From Nocardioides baekrokdamisoli (lineage in GTDB: Bacteria; Actinomycetota; Actinomycetes; Propionibacteriales; Nocardioidaceae): DNA of 64,000 nucleotides. The translations under genes were made by a program, and so were the position numbers. The first letter of the stretch is position 1. Each line of letters opens with the position of its first letter. Below are positions 42,352 through 50,783 of this stretch, one piece after another. Under the pieces are notes generated by a model. The model was not told the DNA's origin and did no database searches. It saw nothing but the letters and a program-made list of their open reading frames with translations. The stretch covers positions 434,001-498,000 of the forward strand of contig NZ_AP019307.1 of assembly GCF_003945325.1 (NCBI RefSeq), written 5' to 3'.

Positions 42352-43689
42352 ATGCAGAAGATTCTTGATGCGATCCTCGCCGATGCCCCGGCCGAGGAAT
42401 TCGCCAACCTGACCCTTCCGGAGTCGTACCGCGCCGTCACCGTCCACAAGGACGAGGTCGACATGTTCGAGGGCGTCGCGTCGCGCGACAAGGACCCTCG
42501 CAAATCGCTCCACCTGGACGATGTCCCGATGCCGGAGCTCGGCCCGGGCGAGGCGATCGTCGCCGTGATGGCCTCGGCCATCAACTACAACACCGTGTGG
42601 ACCTCGATCTTCGAGCCCGTCTCGACGTTCGGCTTCCTCGAGCGGTACGGCCGTGAGTCGGCCCTCGGCAAGCGCCACGACCTGCCGTACCACATCGTCG
42701 GCTCCGACCTGGCTGGCGTCGTGCTCGCCGTCGGCGCGGGCGTGACGAAGTGGAAGGCCGGCGACCGCGTCGTCGCCCACTGCCTGTCGGTCGAGCTCGA
42801 GGCTCCCGACGGCCACAACGACACCATGATGGATCCGTCGCAGCGCATCTGGGGCTTCGAGACCAACTTCGGCGGCCTGGCCGACGTCGCCATGGTCAAG
42901 GCCAACCAGCTCATGCCGAAGCCGGAGCACCTCACCTGGGAAGAGGCTGCGTCCCCGGGCCTGGTGAACTCCACCGCGTACCGCCAGCTCGTCTCCAAGA
43001 ACGGTGGCGGCATGAAGCAGGGCGACAACGTCCTGATCTGGGGCGCCTCGGGCGGTCTCGGTGGCTTCGCGACGCAGTACGCCCTCAACGGTGGCGCCAA
43101 CCCGATCTGCGTGGTGTCGAACGAGGAGAAGGCCCAGATCGTGCGCAACCTGGGCGCCGAGATGGTCATCAACCGTTCCGAGCTCGCTCCGAAGTTCTGG
43201 AACGAGGAAGGCACGAAGCAGGATCCGAAGGAATGGCTGCGCTTCGGCAAGGCGATCCGCGAACTCACCGGCGGCGAGGACATCGACATCGTCTTCGAGC
43301 ACCCGGGTCGTGAGACCTTCGGCGCCTCGGTGTTCGTCACCCGCAAGGGCGGCATCATCACGACCTGCGCCTCGACCTCGGGCTACATGCACGAGTACGA
43401 CAACCGCTACCTGTGGATGAACCTCAAGAAGATCATCTCCAGCCACTTCGCGAACTACCGCGAGTCGTGGGAGGCCAACCGCCTCATCGCGCAGGGCAAG
43501 ATCCACCCGACGCTGTCGCGGGTCTACTCCCTCGACGAGGTCGGTCAGGCCGCGCTCGACGTGCACCACAACAAGCACCAGGGCAAGGTCGGCGTCCTCG
43601 CGCTGTCGCCGCAGGAGGGCCTCGGCGTGAAGAACGAGGAGCTCCGCGCGAAGCACCTCGACAAGATCAATCTGTTCCGCGGGATCTGA
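42352..43689 (+). CDS. ccr: crotonyl-CoA carboxylase/reductase
   Basis: This 445-residue MDR-family enzyme reduces crotonyl-CoA with NADPH and fixes CO2 to make ethylmalonyl-CoA, the key step of the ethylmalonyl-CoA pathway. The CO2-pocket residues of the family are recognisable: Asn in SAINYNTVW, Phe-Glu in WGFETNFGG, and His in SSHFANYRE. The cofactor loop is IWGASGGLGGFA near residue 225. ATG 42352 is the family start; an upstream frame extends into vapC. A strong hairpin follows the stop. Regulation through the vapBC region is possible because there is little room for its own promoter. Confidence 0.95.
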   Translation: MQKILDAILADAPAEEFANLTLPESYRAVTVHKDEVDMFEGVASRDKDPRKSLHLDDVPMPELGPGEAIVAVMASAINYNTVWTSIFEPVSTFGFLERYGRESALGKRHDLPYHIVGSDLAGVVLAVGAGVTKWKAGDRVVAHCLSVELEAPDGHNDTMMDPSQRIWGFETNFGGLADVAMVKANQLMPKPEHLTWEEAASPGLVNSTAYRQLVSKNGGGMKQGDNVLIWGASGGLGGFATQYALNGGANPICVVSNEEKAQIVRNLGAEMVINRSELAPKFWNEEGTKQDPKEWLRFGKAIRELTGGEDIDIVFEHPGRETFGASVFVTRKGGIITTCASTSGYMHEYDNRYLWMNLKKIISSHFANYRESWEANRLIAQGKIHPTLSRVYSLDEVGQAALDVHHNKHQGKVGVLALSPQEGLGVKNEELRAKHLDKINLFRGI

Positions 43690-43702
43690 TCCCAAGAACA
43701 CC

Positions 43703-43750
43703 AGACACCGCCTGTGGGATCACTTCCCGCAGGCGGTGTCTGTCATTTCC
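43703..43750 (+). terminator. terminator after ccr
   Basis: Arms 43703-43719 and 43725-43741 form a 17-bp stem with one mismatch and a five-base loop. GTCATTTCC follows. The stem lies 13 bases after the ccr stop. Confidence 0.8.
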
Positions 43751-43804
43751 GGCCGTGTGAAAGGCTGGGAGCCACTCGGACCAGAACGCCACGTAAGGAC
43801 CAGC

Positions 43805-44971
43805 ATGAGCGACAACGCGACCTCGAACGCACCGGAGCCACGTACGACCGCAGCGCAGGCGGGCCGCCACAGTTCCGCTGCGCAGGTGCCGACGACCCCG
43901 CTGCCCCTCGTCCGCCGCGGCTATGACCCGGCGGCGACGGATGCACGGATCGAGCAGCTGACCGCGGCACTCAAGGCTGCCAACGACTCGGCGACCATCG
44001 CGCACAACAGCCAGGCCAGCCTTGAGGCCGAACTGGCCAGCACCCGCGCCGAACTGGCCGACACGAGCAACCCGAGCTTCGCCAGCCTCGGCCGGCGCGC
44101 GAACGTGCTGCTGCGCATCGCCGAGGAGCAGGCCGCAGAGATCAAGCAGGCCGCCGAGGCCGAGGCTGCCGACATTCGGGCCCACGCAGTGCGCGATGCG
44201 ACGGCGGCGACCTCGTCGGCGCGCAGCCAGATCGAGGCCGAGCGTGCGGCACACCACGCCGAGCTCGATGAGCACCGCAGCGCGGTCCAGTCGGACGCGG
44301 AGCGTACGCGCACGCTCGCGCAGAGCGAGGCCGAGAGCCACGTGGCCGCCGCCACGGCCGAGGCGGACCAGATCCGCCTTGCCGCCCACCAGGAGACCGC
44401 CGAGACGCGTACGGCCGCCCAGCGCGAAGTCGAGCAGCTCCGCGCGGGCGCCGACCGCGAGGTCCAGGAAGCACGTCGAATGCTGGCCGTGGAGAAGGAG
44501 CGCCTGACCCGCGAGGCGACCGACCACCACAGCACCGCGATGAGCGAGTCCCGCCGTCTGGTGGAAGAGGCCGAGAGCCGGGCTGCGGCCGCCGATGAGC
44601 GCGTACGCCTCGGAGCCGAGCAGACGGCGCAGCACCGCGCCGAGGCGAAGGCGGAGAGCGAGGGGCTGATCGCCCGAGCCAAGCGGGACGCCGAGGGCAT
44701 CCTGGCGACCGCCGCCGCTCAGGCACAGTCGATCGGCGCCACCGCAACTCTGGACGTCGAGCGCGCCGTGGAGATGCACAAGGCCGAACTCGCCCGTCTG
44801 GTGAAGCGTCGCGACGCGATCCACAGCCAGCTCGCGCAGCTCTCTGACCTCGTGAACGGCTTCATGGACGACGAGCCCAGCGACGAGCCGGCGCCCACGA
44901 AGGCGGCGAAGGCTGCTGCGGCCGAGGAGCCCGAGGCCGCCGAGGCGACGACCGAGGCGCAGGACGCCTGA
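43805..44971 (+). CDS. long coiled-coil protein, Scy/FilP or DivIVA-like
   Basis: This 388-residue protein has a short N-terminal region with LPLVRRGYDPAATDARI, resembling the membrane-binding start of DivIVA-family proteins (RGYD). An almost unbroken Ala/Glu/Arg-rich coiled coil follows to residue 350, then an acidic Ala/Glu tail. Such proteins build polar scaffolds and cytoskeletal filaments in actinobacteria. In Streptomyces the Scy and FilP genes lie beside the meaB-thiolase-epimerase cluster (from memory), and the same neighbours occur here. The start ATG 43805 was chosen because the frame further upstream overlaps the ccr terminator. Confidence 0.8.
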   Translation: MSDNATSNAPEPRTTAAQAGRHSSAAQVPTTPLPLVRRGYDPAATDARIEQLTAALKAANDSATIAHNSQASLEAELASTRAELADTSNPSFASLGRRANVLLRIAEEQAAEIKQAAEAEAADIRAHAVRDATAATSSARSQIEAERAAHHAELDEHRSAVQSDAERTRTLAQSEAESHVAAATAEADQIRLAAHQETAETRTAAQREVEQLRAGADREVQEARRMLAVEKERLTREATDHHSTAMSESRRLVEEAESRAAAADERVRLGAEQTAQHRAEAKAESEGLIARAKRDAEGILATAAAQAQSIGATATLDVERAVEMHKAELARLVKRRDAIHSQLAQLSDLVNGFMDDEPSDEPAPTKAAKAAAAEEPEAAEATTEAQDA

Positions 44972-45103
44972 GGTCGTCGCAACATCTCGGCGGATCCGCT
45001 GAGAACTGCCTGATTCTGGCGGTTTAGGGAGCGCTTCCTGTCCGTTGGCTGTCAGGATTCGGTCACACCGTGCTGTCCGTGCACGGGTGATAGGAGTCCC
45101 ACC

Positions 45104-45412
45104 ATGTCGTTCACGACCAAGCTCGCCACCGGCGTCATGCTCGCCGCTGCCACCTCGACCGCCCTCACCGGTTGTGGCAAGAAGGGCAACGACTCGGCCG
45201 CCAACAAGAGCCTGAGCTCCTCGGAGATCAAGAAGATCGAGAAGGAGCCCTGCACCAACAAGAAGGCCGTCAGCGCTGCGATCGGCGGCGAGCACAAGTG
45301 CCTCATCCCGAACCAGGCCTGCTCGGTCGCCAACAAGGGCGACTACGACAACTACGGCTTCAAGTGCATCCAGGACAAGAAGCAGGGCCGTTACGAGCTC
45401 GCCAAGAAGTGA
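45104..45412 (+). CDS. small lipoprotein, unknown function
   Basis: This 102-residue protein has a signal peptide with the lipobox TALTGC, so Cys24 should be lipidated and the rest displayed outside the membrane. The mature part is lysine-rich with three later cysteines. An AGGAG ribosome site precedes the ATG. No family is recognised. It is monocistronic, with its own upstream gap of 132 bases and a hairpin after the stop. Confidence 0.82.
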   Translation: MSFTTKLATGVMLAAATSTALTGCGKKGNDSAANKSLSSSEIKKIEKEPCTNKKAVSAAIGGEHKCLIPNQACSVANKGDYDNYGFKCIQDKKQGRYELAKK

Positions 45413-45424
45413 TCTGATCGGTCA

Positions 45425-45456
45425 GAAGGGCGTCGGACTTCGGTCCGGCGCCCTTC
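45425..45456. terminator. bidirectional terminator hairpin
   Basis: Arms 45425-45437 and 45444-45456 pair over 13 bp with one G-U. The stem sits between the convergent lipoprotein and hydrolase genes. It has no long T-run on either side. Confidence 0.65.
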
Positions 45457-45463
45457 GCTGTTC

Positions 45464-46240
45464 TCAGTCCTTGGTGAAATCCCTCAGGAGTTCGGTGACG
45501 ATCTCGGGCCGGTCTGCATGGACCCAGTGGCCGGCTCCCTTGACCGTCACATTGCGTACGTGCGGGAAGAAGGCCTTCATCACCGGCCGGTAGTCGGCGC
45601 GGATGTAGGGCGAATCCTGACCCGCGATCCACAACACCGGCCGGCCATACGGTCTCGTCGGGCCGAGTTGAGCCGAGGGCCAGCCGCTGATCCGGTCCAG
45701 ATCGCGACCCAGGACCTCGAGATTCATCTGCCATGTCCACCCAAACGCATCCCGTCGCAGGTTCTGCAGCAGGAAGCTGCGTACGCCGGGGTCCGGGACC
45801 GCGTACGCCAGCGCGGCGTCGGCATCCTCGCGGGAGGCATCGGGTCCGAGTTCGAGACTGCGCATCGCCTCGATGTAGCTCTGGAACTGTTGCGACCGCG
45901 GGTAAGTCACCGGCGCCATGTCGACCACGCACAGCCGCGAGACCAGGTGCGGATGCCGTAGGGCCAGCACCATCGCGACCTTGCCGCCCATGGAGTGACC
46001 GACGACGGCTGCCGGATCGTGGAGCTTGATCAGATCGGCGACCATGTCGGCGATCTGGAGGTAGTCGAAGGTCTCCAACCAGGGTGAGCGACCATGATGC
46101 GGAAGGTCCACCACGGTCGCGCGGTGGGTGTCGGCGAGCGATCTGGCGATCGTCGTCCAGTTGCGCCCCTGACCGAAGAGGCCGTGCAGGAACACGATGC
46201 GACTACCGGAGTCGCCGTAGGTGGCGGTGTGCAGGACCAC
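45464..46240 (-). CDS. alpha/beta hydrolase (YbfF-like esterase)
   Basis: This 258-residue hydrolase has the oxyanion segment FLHGLFGQGRNW, the nucleophile elbow GHSMGG (Ser about 92) and the acid and histidine residues near the C-terminus (AGHWVHADRPE). It is cytoplasmic, with no signal peptide. The sequence is closest in layout to the YbfF esterase group; the substrate is unknown. The GTG start at 46240 lies just past the stop of the upstream unknown membrane-protein gene, so the two are probably cotranscribed. Confidence 0.88.
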   Translation of the reverse strand: MVLHTATYGDSGSRIVFLHGLFGQGRNWTTIARSLADTHRATVVDLPHHGRSPWLETFDYLQIADMVADLIKLHDPAAVVGHSMGGKVAMVLALRHPHLVSRLCVVDMAPVTYPRSQQFQSYIEAMRSLELGPDASREDADAALAYAVPDPGVRSFLLQNLRRDAFGWTWQMNLEVLGRDLDRISGWPSAQLGPTRPYGRPVLWIAGQDSPYIRADYRPVMKAFFPHVRNVTVKGAGHWVHADRPEIVTELLRDFTKD

Positions 46241-46245
46241 CGTGG

Positions 46246-47019
46246 TCAGAAGTCGAACAGGTCGCCGATGCCACCGGCAATGTCGCCGAGGCCGTCACCG
46301 ATGCCGCCGGCCAGGTCGCCAAGACCTGCACCGATGCCTTCCGCGAGCATTCCCACGCCGCCGAGGATGTCGGGGAGGAACCACGCGGCGAACATCCACT
46401 CCATCGGCCCGAAGTTGCCGAAGTAGCCGCGGGCGTACGGGCCCATGTTCCGGTCCTGCCAGTACGGCATCCGTTGGCTGCCCCGCATCACGTACCGACT
46501 GTCGGGCGCAGCGCCGGCCATCACGCGCTCGCGGTCCAACGCGCATGCGGGGACGTCACGCATCTGGCCGTCCGGCATCGGCCACTGGACGTCGGCCACC
46601 GAGATGCCGTGGCGCGGGTCGAAGAAGCAGGCCGGGCGCCGCGGCGGCAGCGGCTGATTGTTCACGCGCGCCTGGACGCAGGCGATCGCGTACCGACCGT
46701 CCTCGACGATCGAGGTGACGTTGCCGACGTCATCGGGCTTCGCCATCACCTCTGCCGCCTGCTTCGCGTTCTCGTACGCGTCGAGGGCTCGCTGGTAGTC
46801 GGCCCGAGCACCCTCGTCCAACACGCGACCGGTGAGATCGAGATCGAGGTTCTGGAGTTGCTCACCGAGCGCGGTGATGTCCTCGAACGTGAGCTTCTTG
46901 ACCGGCTCCATGGCGATAGCCAAGCGTTGCTGAGTCTGTAGGGCAGCGCGTCGCTTGGTCACGCGGACCACGACGAACACCACCGCGATGATGACAAGGA
47001 TGCCGATGAGTTGGCCCAT
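46246..47019 (-). CDS. membrane-anchored protein of unknown function with Gly-rich tail
   Basis: This 257-residue protein begins with one membrane helix (LIGILVIIAVVFVVVRV, 4-20), then a helical segment (about 40-95). A cysteine-containing middle region follows (AIACVQAR, ACFFDPRHG, VPACAL). The C-terminus has a hydrophobic stretch and a heptad-like run of Gly-Leu/Ile-Gly-Asp repeats ending GDLFDF. The tail could be amphipathic or membrane-inserted. I do not recognise the family. It precedes the hydrolase gene with almost no gap. Confidence 0.78.
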   Translation of the reverse strand: MGQLIGILVIIAVVFVVVRVTKRRAALQTQQRLAIAMEPVKKLTFEDITALGEQLQNLDLDLTGRVLDEGARADYQRALDAYENAKQAAEVMAKPDDVGNVTSIVEDGRYAIACVQARVNNQPLPPRRPACFFDPRHGISVADVQWPMPDGQMRDVPACALDRERVMAGAAPDSRYVMRGSQRMPYWQDRNMGPYARGYFGNFGPMEWMFAAWFLPDILGGVGMLAEGIGAGLGDLAGGIGDGLGDIAGGIGDLFDF

Positions 47020-47063
47020 GGCTTCACTCTACGAGGGTGATGGGAACCGGCAGACCCCGCACG

Positions 47064-47654
47064 CTACGCCGGACGGTTCGCTGCCAGCCAGCGCTCCACG
47101 CGGGTGTCCGGGACGAGCCAAATGAGCGCCACGAGCGCGAACGGCACCAACCCCAGCCACGGAGTCACGAACACCAGCGCAATGCCGAGGACGTACAGCC
47201 CGGGCGACGCCTTGCCCTTCCAGTCGTTCCCGAGGACGTCCTTCAGCACCGGGCCGGTCCCGGGTGTACGCAGAAGGGTCAGTTGGAGGACGTAGTAGGC
47301 GATGGCGGCTCCGAGCAGATTCACGCCGTAGACCGCCGTCGGAGTCAGCGCCAGCCTGGAATCGTCCATCCACGCCGTGGTGAAGGGATACAGCGAGAGC
47401 CAGAACAGCAGGTGCAGGTTGGCCCACATCGCTCCCCCGGTGACGGTCTTGACGACCTGGAAGAGATGGTGGTGGTTGTTCCAGTAGATGCCGATGTACA
47501 CGAACGAGAGCACGTACGTCAGGATCGACAGCCCGCTGGTGTGCCACAGATCGTGCAGGTGCTCACCCGTCGGAACCTTCAGTTCCAACACCATCACCGT
47601 GATGATGATCGCCAGAACACCGTCGCTGAATGCCTCGAGTCGGTTGCTCTCCAC
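47064..47654 (-). CDS. TMEM175-family potassium channel-like protein
   Basis: This 196-residue membrane protein has about five hydrophobic segments. The N-terminal signature RLEAFSDGVLAIIITVMVLEL contains the F-S-D motif of TMEM175/DUF1211 channels, and NNHHHLF lies near residue 60. Bacterial members conduct K+ as tetramers. The start is GTG at 47654. It is read leftward like the next gene downstream but seems to be an independent unit. Confidence 0.9.
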   Translation of the reverse strand: MESNRLEAFSDGVLAIIITVMVLELKVPTGEHLHDLWHTSGLSILTYVLSFVYIGIYWNNHHHLFQVVKTVTGGAMWANLHLLFWLSLYPFTTAWMDDSRLALTPTAVYGVNLLGAAIAYYVLQLTLLRTPGTGPVLKDVLGNDWKGKASPGLYVLGIALVFVTPWLGLVPFALVALIWLVPDTRVERWLAANRPA

Positions 47655-47710
47655 AGGAGAACTCTAGGGACCGGGATGATCGGCGAGCGGGAAGCCAGCC
47701 GATCAACGAT

Positions 47711-48013
47711 TCAGCGAGCCGGCCAGTCGGTGATGTCCTCGTACTCGGGGTGCTTCTTGATGAAGGCCGCATAGAAGGGGCAGTGCGGGATCGCCCGGCG
47801 CCCCTCGGCGCGTAGTTGGTCCAGCGAAGCCGTCGCGAGCCTGCCCGCAAGGCCTTGCCCGGCGTACGCGTCGTCGATCTCGGTGTGGATGAAGTCGACG
47901 TGCTCTGCGTCCGGGATGCGGTACTGCGCAAAGCCGGCGAGCGTGCCGTCGACGTGAATCTCGAAACGGCCCAGGTCGGGGACATCCACGACCTCGATTG
48001 CGGTGTCAGTCAT
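47711..48013 (-). CDS. small GNAT-type N-acetyltransferase
   Basis: This 100-residue protein is a minimal acetyltransferase fold of the YidJ/OATA-like type. The acetyl-CoA loop is AYAGQGLAGRLA (about 49-60), followed by the CPFYAAFIKKHPEY segment near the C-terminus, which is typical of these short forms. The acceptor is unknown. It stands about 50 bases downstream of the dehydrogenase stop side and reads leftward. Confidence 0.88.
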   Translation of the reverse strand: MTDTAIEVVDVPDLGRFEIHVDGTLAGFAQYRIPDAEHVDFIHTEIDDAYAGQGLAGRLATASLDQLRAEGRRAIPHCPFYAAFIKKHPEYEDITDWPAR

Positions 48014-48060
48014 GGGTCCCTCCCTGGGCCGTTTCGATCAGTCAGTCAGCCGTGAGCGGC

Positions 48061-49128
48061 TCAGTACGAGTAGAAGCCCTGGCCGGTCTTGCGACCGAGC
48101 TCTCCAGCCTCGACCTTGGCGATGAGGGTCTTGGCCGGCTCGAAGTCGGCGTCACCGAACGTCTCGAAGAGCTCCTTCTCGATCGCGAGCGAGACGTCGT
48201 TGCCGACCACATCGAGCAGCGCGAACGGGCCCATCGGGAACCCGGCCTGCTCCTTGATCGCCGCGTCGATCTCCTCCATCGAGGCCTGGCCCGACTCGAG
48301 CAGCTTGATCGCGTCGTTGAGGTAAGGGAAGAGCAGGCAGTTCACGATGAACCCGGAGCGGTCGCCACAGGAGACGGCGACCTTGCCGATGTTGGCACAC
48401 AGAGCCAGAACGGTCTCGTTGACGTCGGCGGAGGTCTGCTCGGTCGTGACGACCTCGACCAGCTTCATGATCGTCGCCGGGTTGAAGAAGTGCATGCCGA
48501 TGACCGACTCGGGACGCGAGGTGACCTCGCCGAGCTTCGTGATCGGCATCGACGACGTCGTGGTCGCCAGGATCGCGCCCGGCTTGCAGATGCGGTCGAG
48601 GTCCTTGTAGAGCTCGGTCTTGATCGCCAGGTCCTCGGCGATCGCCTCGACGACGATGTCCACGTCTGCGAGCGCCTCGCGCTCGCTGGAGCCGGTCAGG
48701 CGGCCGAGGACGTCCGACTTGGCGTTCTCGTCGATCTTGCCCTTCTCGATCAGCTTGTCGAGGCCCTTGGTGATGCTGGCGATGACGCCGTTGATCTTGT
48801 CCTCGCCGCGGCCGACGAACACCACGTCGTACCCGGCCTGGGCGAAGACCTGGATCATGCCGCTGGCCATGGTGCCGGTGCCCACGACACCGACCTTGGT
48901 GATCTCGATCTTGAACTCGGGGGCGGTGGCCTCGCCGGCCGCCTCGGCCGGGGTGAACAATCCACGCTCCTGCGCGACCGTCATCGGGCCCTTCGGGTAC
49001 CCACAACCGAAGCGCATTCCGTTGTCGATGTCGACGGCGGAGGCGTAGCCGGCGGAGTGCATCCGCAGCGCGTGCTGGAGGTACGGGAGGACGAGGGTGT
49101 CGTGAATCTGCTCGTTGCTCAGGGTCAT
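48061..49128 (-). CDS. 3-hydroxybutyryl-CoA dehydrogenase with an extra N-terminal module
   Basis: This 355-residue enzyme oxidises or forms 3-hydroxyacyl-CoA. The NAD fold begins at about residue 77 ([13 protein letters not shown]), followed by [16 protein letters not shown] and the C-terminal domain ([30 protein letters not shown]). The first 65 residues are unusual: [21 protein letters not shown] and GYPKGPM copy the pattern of that C-terminal domain, so the protein is arranged as partial C-domain, NAD domain, C-domain. It probably serves acetoacetyl-CoA reduction in the ethylmalonyl-CoA route or beta-oxidation. It diverges from nucS with 40 bases between starts. Confidence 0.92.
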   Translation of the reverse strand: MTLSNEQIHDTLVLPYLQHALRMHSAGYASAVDIDNGMRFGCGYPKGPMTVAQERGLFTPAEAAGEATAPEFKIEITKVGVVGTGTMASGMIQVFAQAGYDVVFVGRGEDKINGVIASITKGLDKLIEKGKIDENAKSDVLGRLTGSSEREALADVDIVVEAIAEDLAIKTELYKDLDRICKPGAILATTTSSMPITKLGEVTSRPESVIGMHFFNPATIMKLVEVVTTEQTSADVNETVLALCANIGKVAVSCGDRSGFIVNCLLFPYLNDAIKLLESGQASMEEIDAAIKEQAGFPMGPFALLDVVGNDVSLAIEKELFETFGDADFEPAKTLIAKVEAGELGRKTGQGFYSY

Positions 49129-49168
49129 GCGGCAGATCCTCCCATACCCGCCAGTAGGGTTTCGGCTT

Positions 49169-49852
49169 GTGAGACTCGTGGTGGCGACCTGTCAGGTGGA
49201 TTACGCGGGGCGGCTCAGCGCGCACCTTCCGATGGCCACCCGCGTCCTGATGATCAAGGCGGACGGGTCCGTTCTGGTGCACTCAGACGGGGGCTCGTAC
49301 AAGCCGCTGAACTGGATGTCTCCCCCGTGCACGCTGCGCGAAGGTCTGACCGAGGACGGGCGTACGGAGTGGGTGGTGACGTCCAAGACGGACGACACGC
49401 TCCGGATCACGATCGAGGAGATCCACCACGAGTCGGCGCATGATCTCGGCGTCGACCCGGGCCTGCAGAAGGACGGAGTCGAGAAGCACCTCCAGGAGCT
49501 GCTGGCCGATCATCCGGCGACCTTGTCCGACGGTCTGACCCTGGTACGGCGCGAGTTCCCGACAGCGATCGGGCCGGTCGACCTGATGTGCCGTGACGCC
49601 GAGGGCCTCTCGGTTGCAGTCGAGATCAAGCGCCGCGGGGACATCGACGGTGTGGAGCAGCTCACCCGCTATCTGGAGTTGTTGAACCGCGATCCCCTGC
49701 TCACCGGCAAGGGCACCGTCCGCGGCATCTTCGCGGCCCAGGAGATCAAGCCGCAAGCCCGCGTACTCGCCGAGGACCGCGGGATCGCGTGCGCGGTTGT
49801 GGACTACGACGCGTTGCGCGGACTGGACGACCCGACCGAGCGCTTGTTCTAA
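49169..49852 (+). CDS. nucS: mismatch endonuclease EndoMS/NucS
   Basis: This 227-residue endonuclease performs non-canonical mismatch repair in actinobacteria that lack MutS/MutL. The start [12 protein letters not shown], the [11 protein letters not shown] segment and the RecB-like nuclease core ([19 protein letters not shown], then EQLTRYLE) are all present, with catalytic Asp, Glu and Lys. The C-terminus DDPTERLF is where the clamp-binding motif would lie. Start GTG at 49169. The last 204 bases recur 511 bases downstream. Confidence 0.96.
   Translation: MRLVVATCQVDYAGRLSAHLPMATRVLMIKADGSVLVHSDGGSYKPLNWMSPPCTLREGLTEDGRTEWVVTSKTDDTLRITIEEIHHESAHDLGVDPGLQKDGVEKHLQELLADHPATLSDGLTLVRREFPTAIGPVDLMCRDAEGLSVAVEIKRRGDIDGVEQLTRYLELLNRDPLLTGKGTVRGIFAAQEIKPQARVLAEDRGIACAVVDYDALRGLDDPTERLF
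49649..49852 (+). repeat. 204-bp direct repeat, copy 1 (3' end of nucS)
   Basis: This is the final 68 codons of nucS, from GGTGTGGAGCAG to the stop. Copy 2 is at 50160-50363. The copies differ at 15 positions: 14 synonymous changes and TAA versus TGA. Identity drops at once on the 5' side of both copies. Confidence 0.95.
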
Positions 49853-49861
49853 GGTCGAATC

Positions 49862-50131
49862 GTGGAAGCAGAACTCGACGCCCAAGGCTTGACGCTTCGC
49901 CTGTCGCACCAAGAGGCTCTGTTGCTCGGAATCTCCGTCAGGGCTGGCTACGAGACTGTTTCGCAAGCCGAGTACTACATCAGACATGGGTTGTCGGAAC
50001 CCGCCATGGAACATCTCGCTGCCTTCCTGATCGGAGCAGGCGAGGCACCACCGACCTCGGTCGAGATCCCCATCGAACCTGGTGTCGAAGAGGTCGAGAA
50101 TCCTCGACGACCTCGGCCCGGCCGTGCCTGA
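49862..50131 (+). CDS. small protein of unknown function inside the nucS duplication
   Basis: This 89-residue reading frame starts at GTG 49862, nine bases after the nucS stop, with AAGG seven bases upstream. The first 60 residues look like a compact helical domain ([39 protein letters not shown]). The tail is acidic, then Arg/Pro-rich. I do not recognise the family. It lies wholly between the two copies of the nucS 3' end, so it probably arrived with, or was trapped by, that rearrangement. Confidence 0.62.
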   Translation: MEAELDAQGLTLRLSHQEALLLGISVRAGYETVSQAEYYIRHGLSEPAMEHLAAFLIGAGEAPPTSVEIPIEPGVEEVENPRRPRPGRA

Positions 50132-50159
50132 CATAGCGGCGTGTTTCGACTGCACAAAG

Positions 50160-50363
50160 GGTGTGGAGCAGCTCACCCGCTATCTGGAACTGTTGAACCG
50201 CGATCCCCTGCTCACCGGCAAGGGCACGGTGCGTGGCATCTTCGCGGCCCAGGAGATCAAGCCGCAGGCCCGCGTACTCGCCGAGGACCGCGGGATCGCC
50301 TGTGCGGTCGTGGACTACGACGCGTTGCGCGGTCTGGATGATCCGACCGAGCGGCTGTTCTGA
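50160..50363 (+). pseudogene. duplicated 3' third of nucS (copy 2)
   Basis: This region encodes the last 67 residues of NucS with an identical amino-acid sequence, but the upstream two thirds of the gene are missing. It contains the [13 protein letters not shown] motif but lacks the first catalytic residues, so it cannot be a working nuclease alone. An in-frame GTG at 50082 could give a 93-residue protein with a foreign start ([12 protein letters not shown]). The absence of amino-acid changes argues against simple decay of an old duplicate. Confidence 0.85.
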
Positions 50364-50522
50364 AGCGTCAGGCCCCCCAGGGTCCGGCGGCGGCGACACC
50401 GTGCGGCCAGATGATCTCCACACCCCGCGGAACCGGGCGCGATCTCCACAAGGACCAGCAATCGGCTGGCGAGTCGCGAACTAACCTGCCTAGGGTGACT
50501 TCTCGAGACCGAAGGAGTTCAC

Positions 50523-50783
50523 ATGGCGCTCAGCAACGCTGATCTCACCCGCAAGACCAACAACCTTGCGGAGACACTCGGGTACGTCCAGGACGGCGTG
50601 GATGCACTGCGAGTCGACATGAGGCGTCAGGGTCGCAGCATCAGGCGCCTGGAGGTGGACGTCGCGGAACTCAAGACCGACGTTGCCGAACTCAAGACCG
50701 GGGTGACCCACCTCAGCGTCGGTATGGCCTCGGTCGGGTCGAAGATCGACGAAGTCCTCCGACGACTCCCCGAGGCAGGATGA
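50523..50783 (+). CDS. small coiled-coil protein
   Basis: This 86-residue protein starts at ATG 50523 behind GAAGGAG. It is mostly one amphipathic helix with a repeated heptad pair (VDVAELKTDVAELKTGV), so it probably forms a dimeric or trimeric coiled coil. The sequence pattern resembles small tail-like or scaffold coiled coils found widely in bacteria. No function is recognised. Its stop overlaps the DUF952 gene start by four bases. Confidence 0.72.
   Translation: MALSNADLTRKTNNLAETLGYVQDGVDALRVDMRRQGRSIRRLEVDVAELKTDVAELKTGVTHLSVGMASVGSKIDEVLRRLPEAG

Noticed and set aside
50082-50363. Independent 93-residue gene from GTG 50082
   Set aside because: It overlaps the small gene in another frame, and all recognisable sequence is the nucS copy. 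I kept it as a pseudogene with the start noted.
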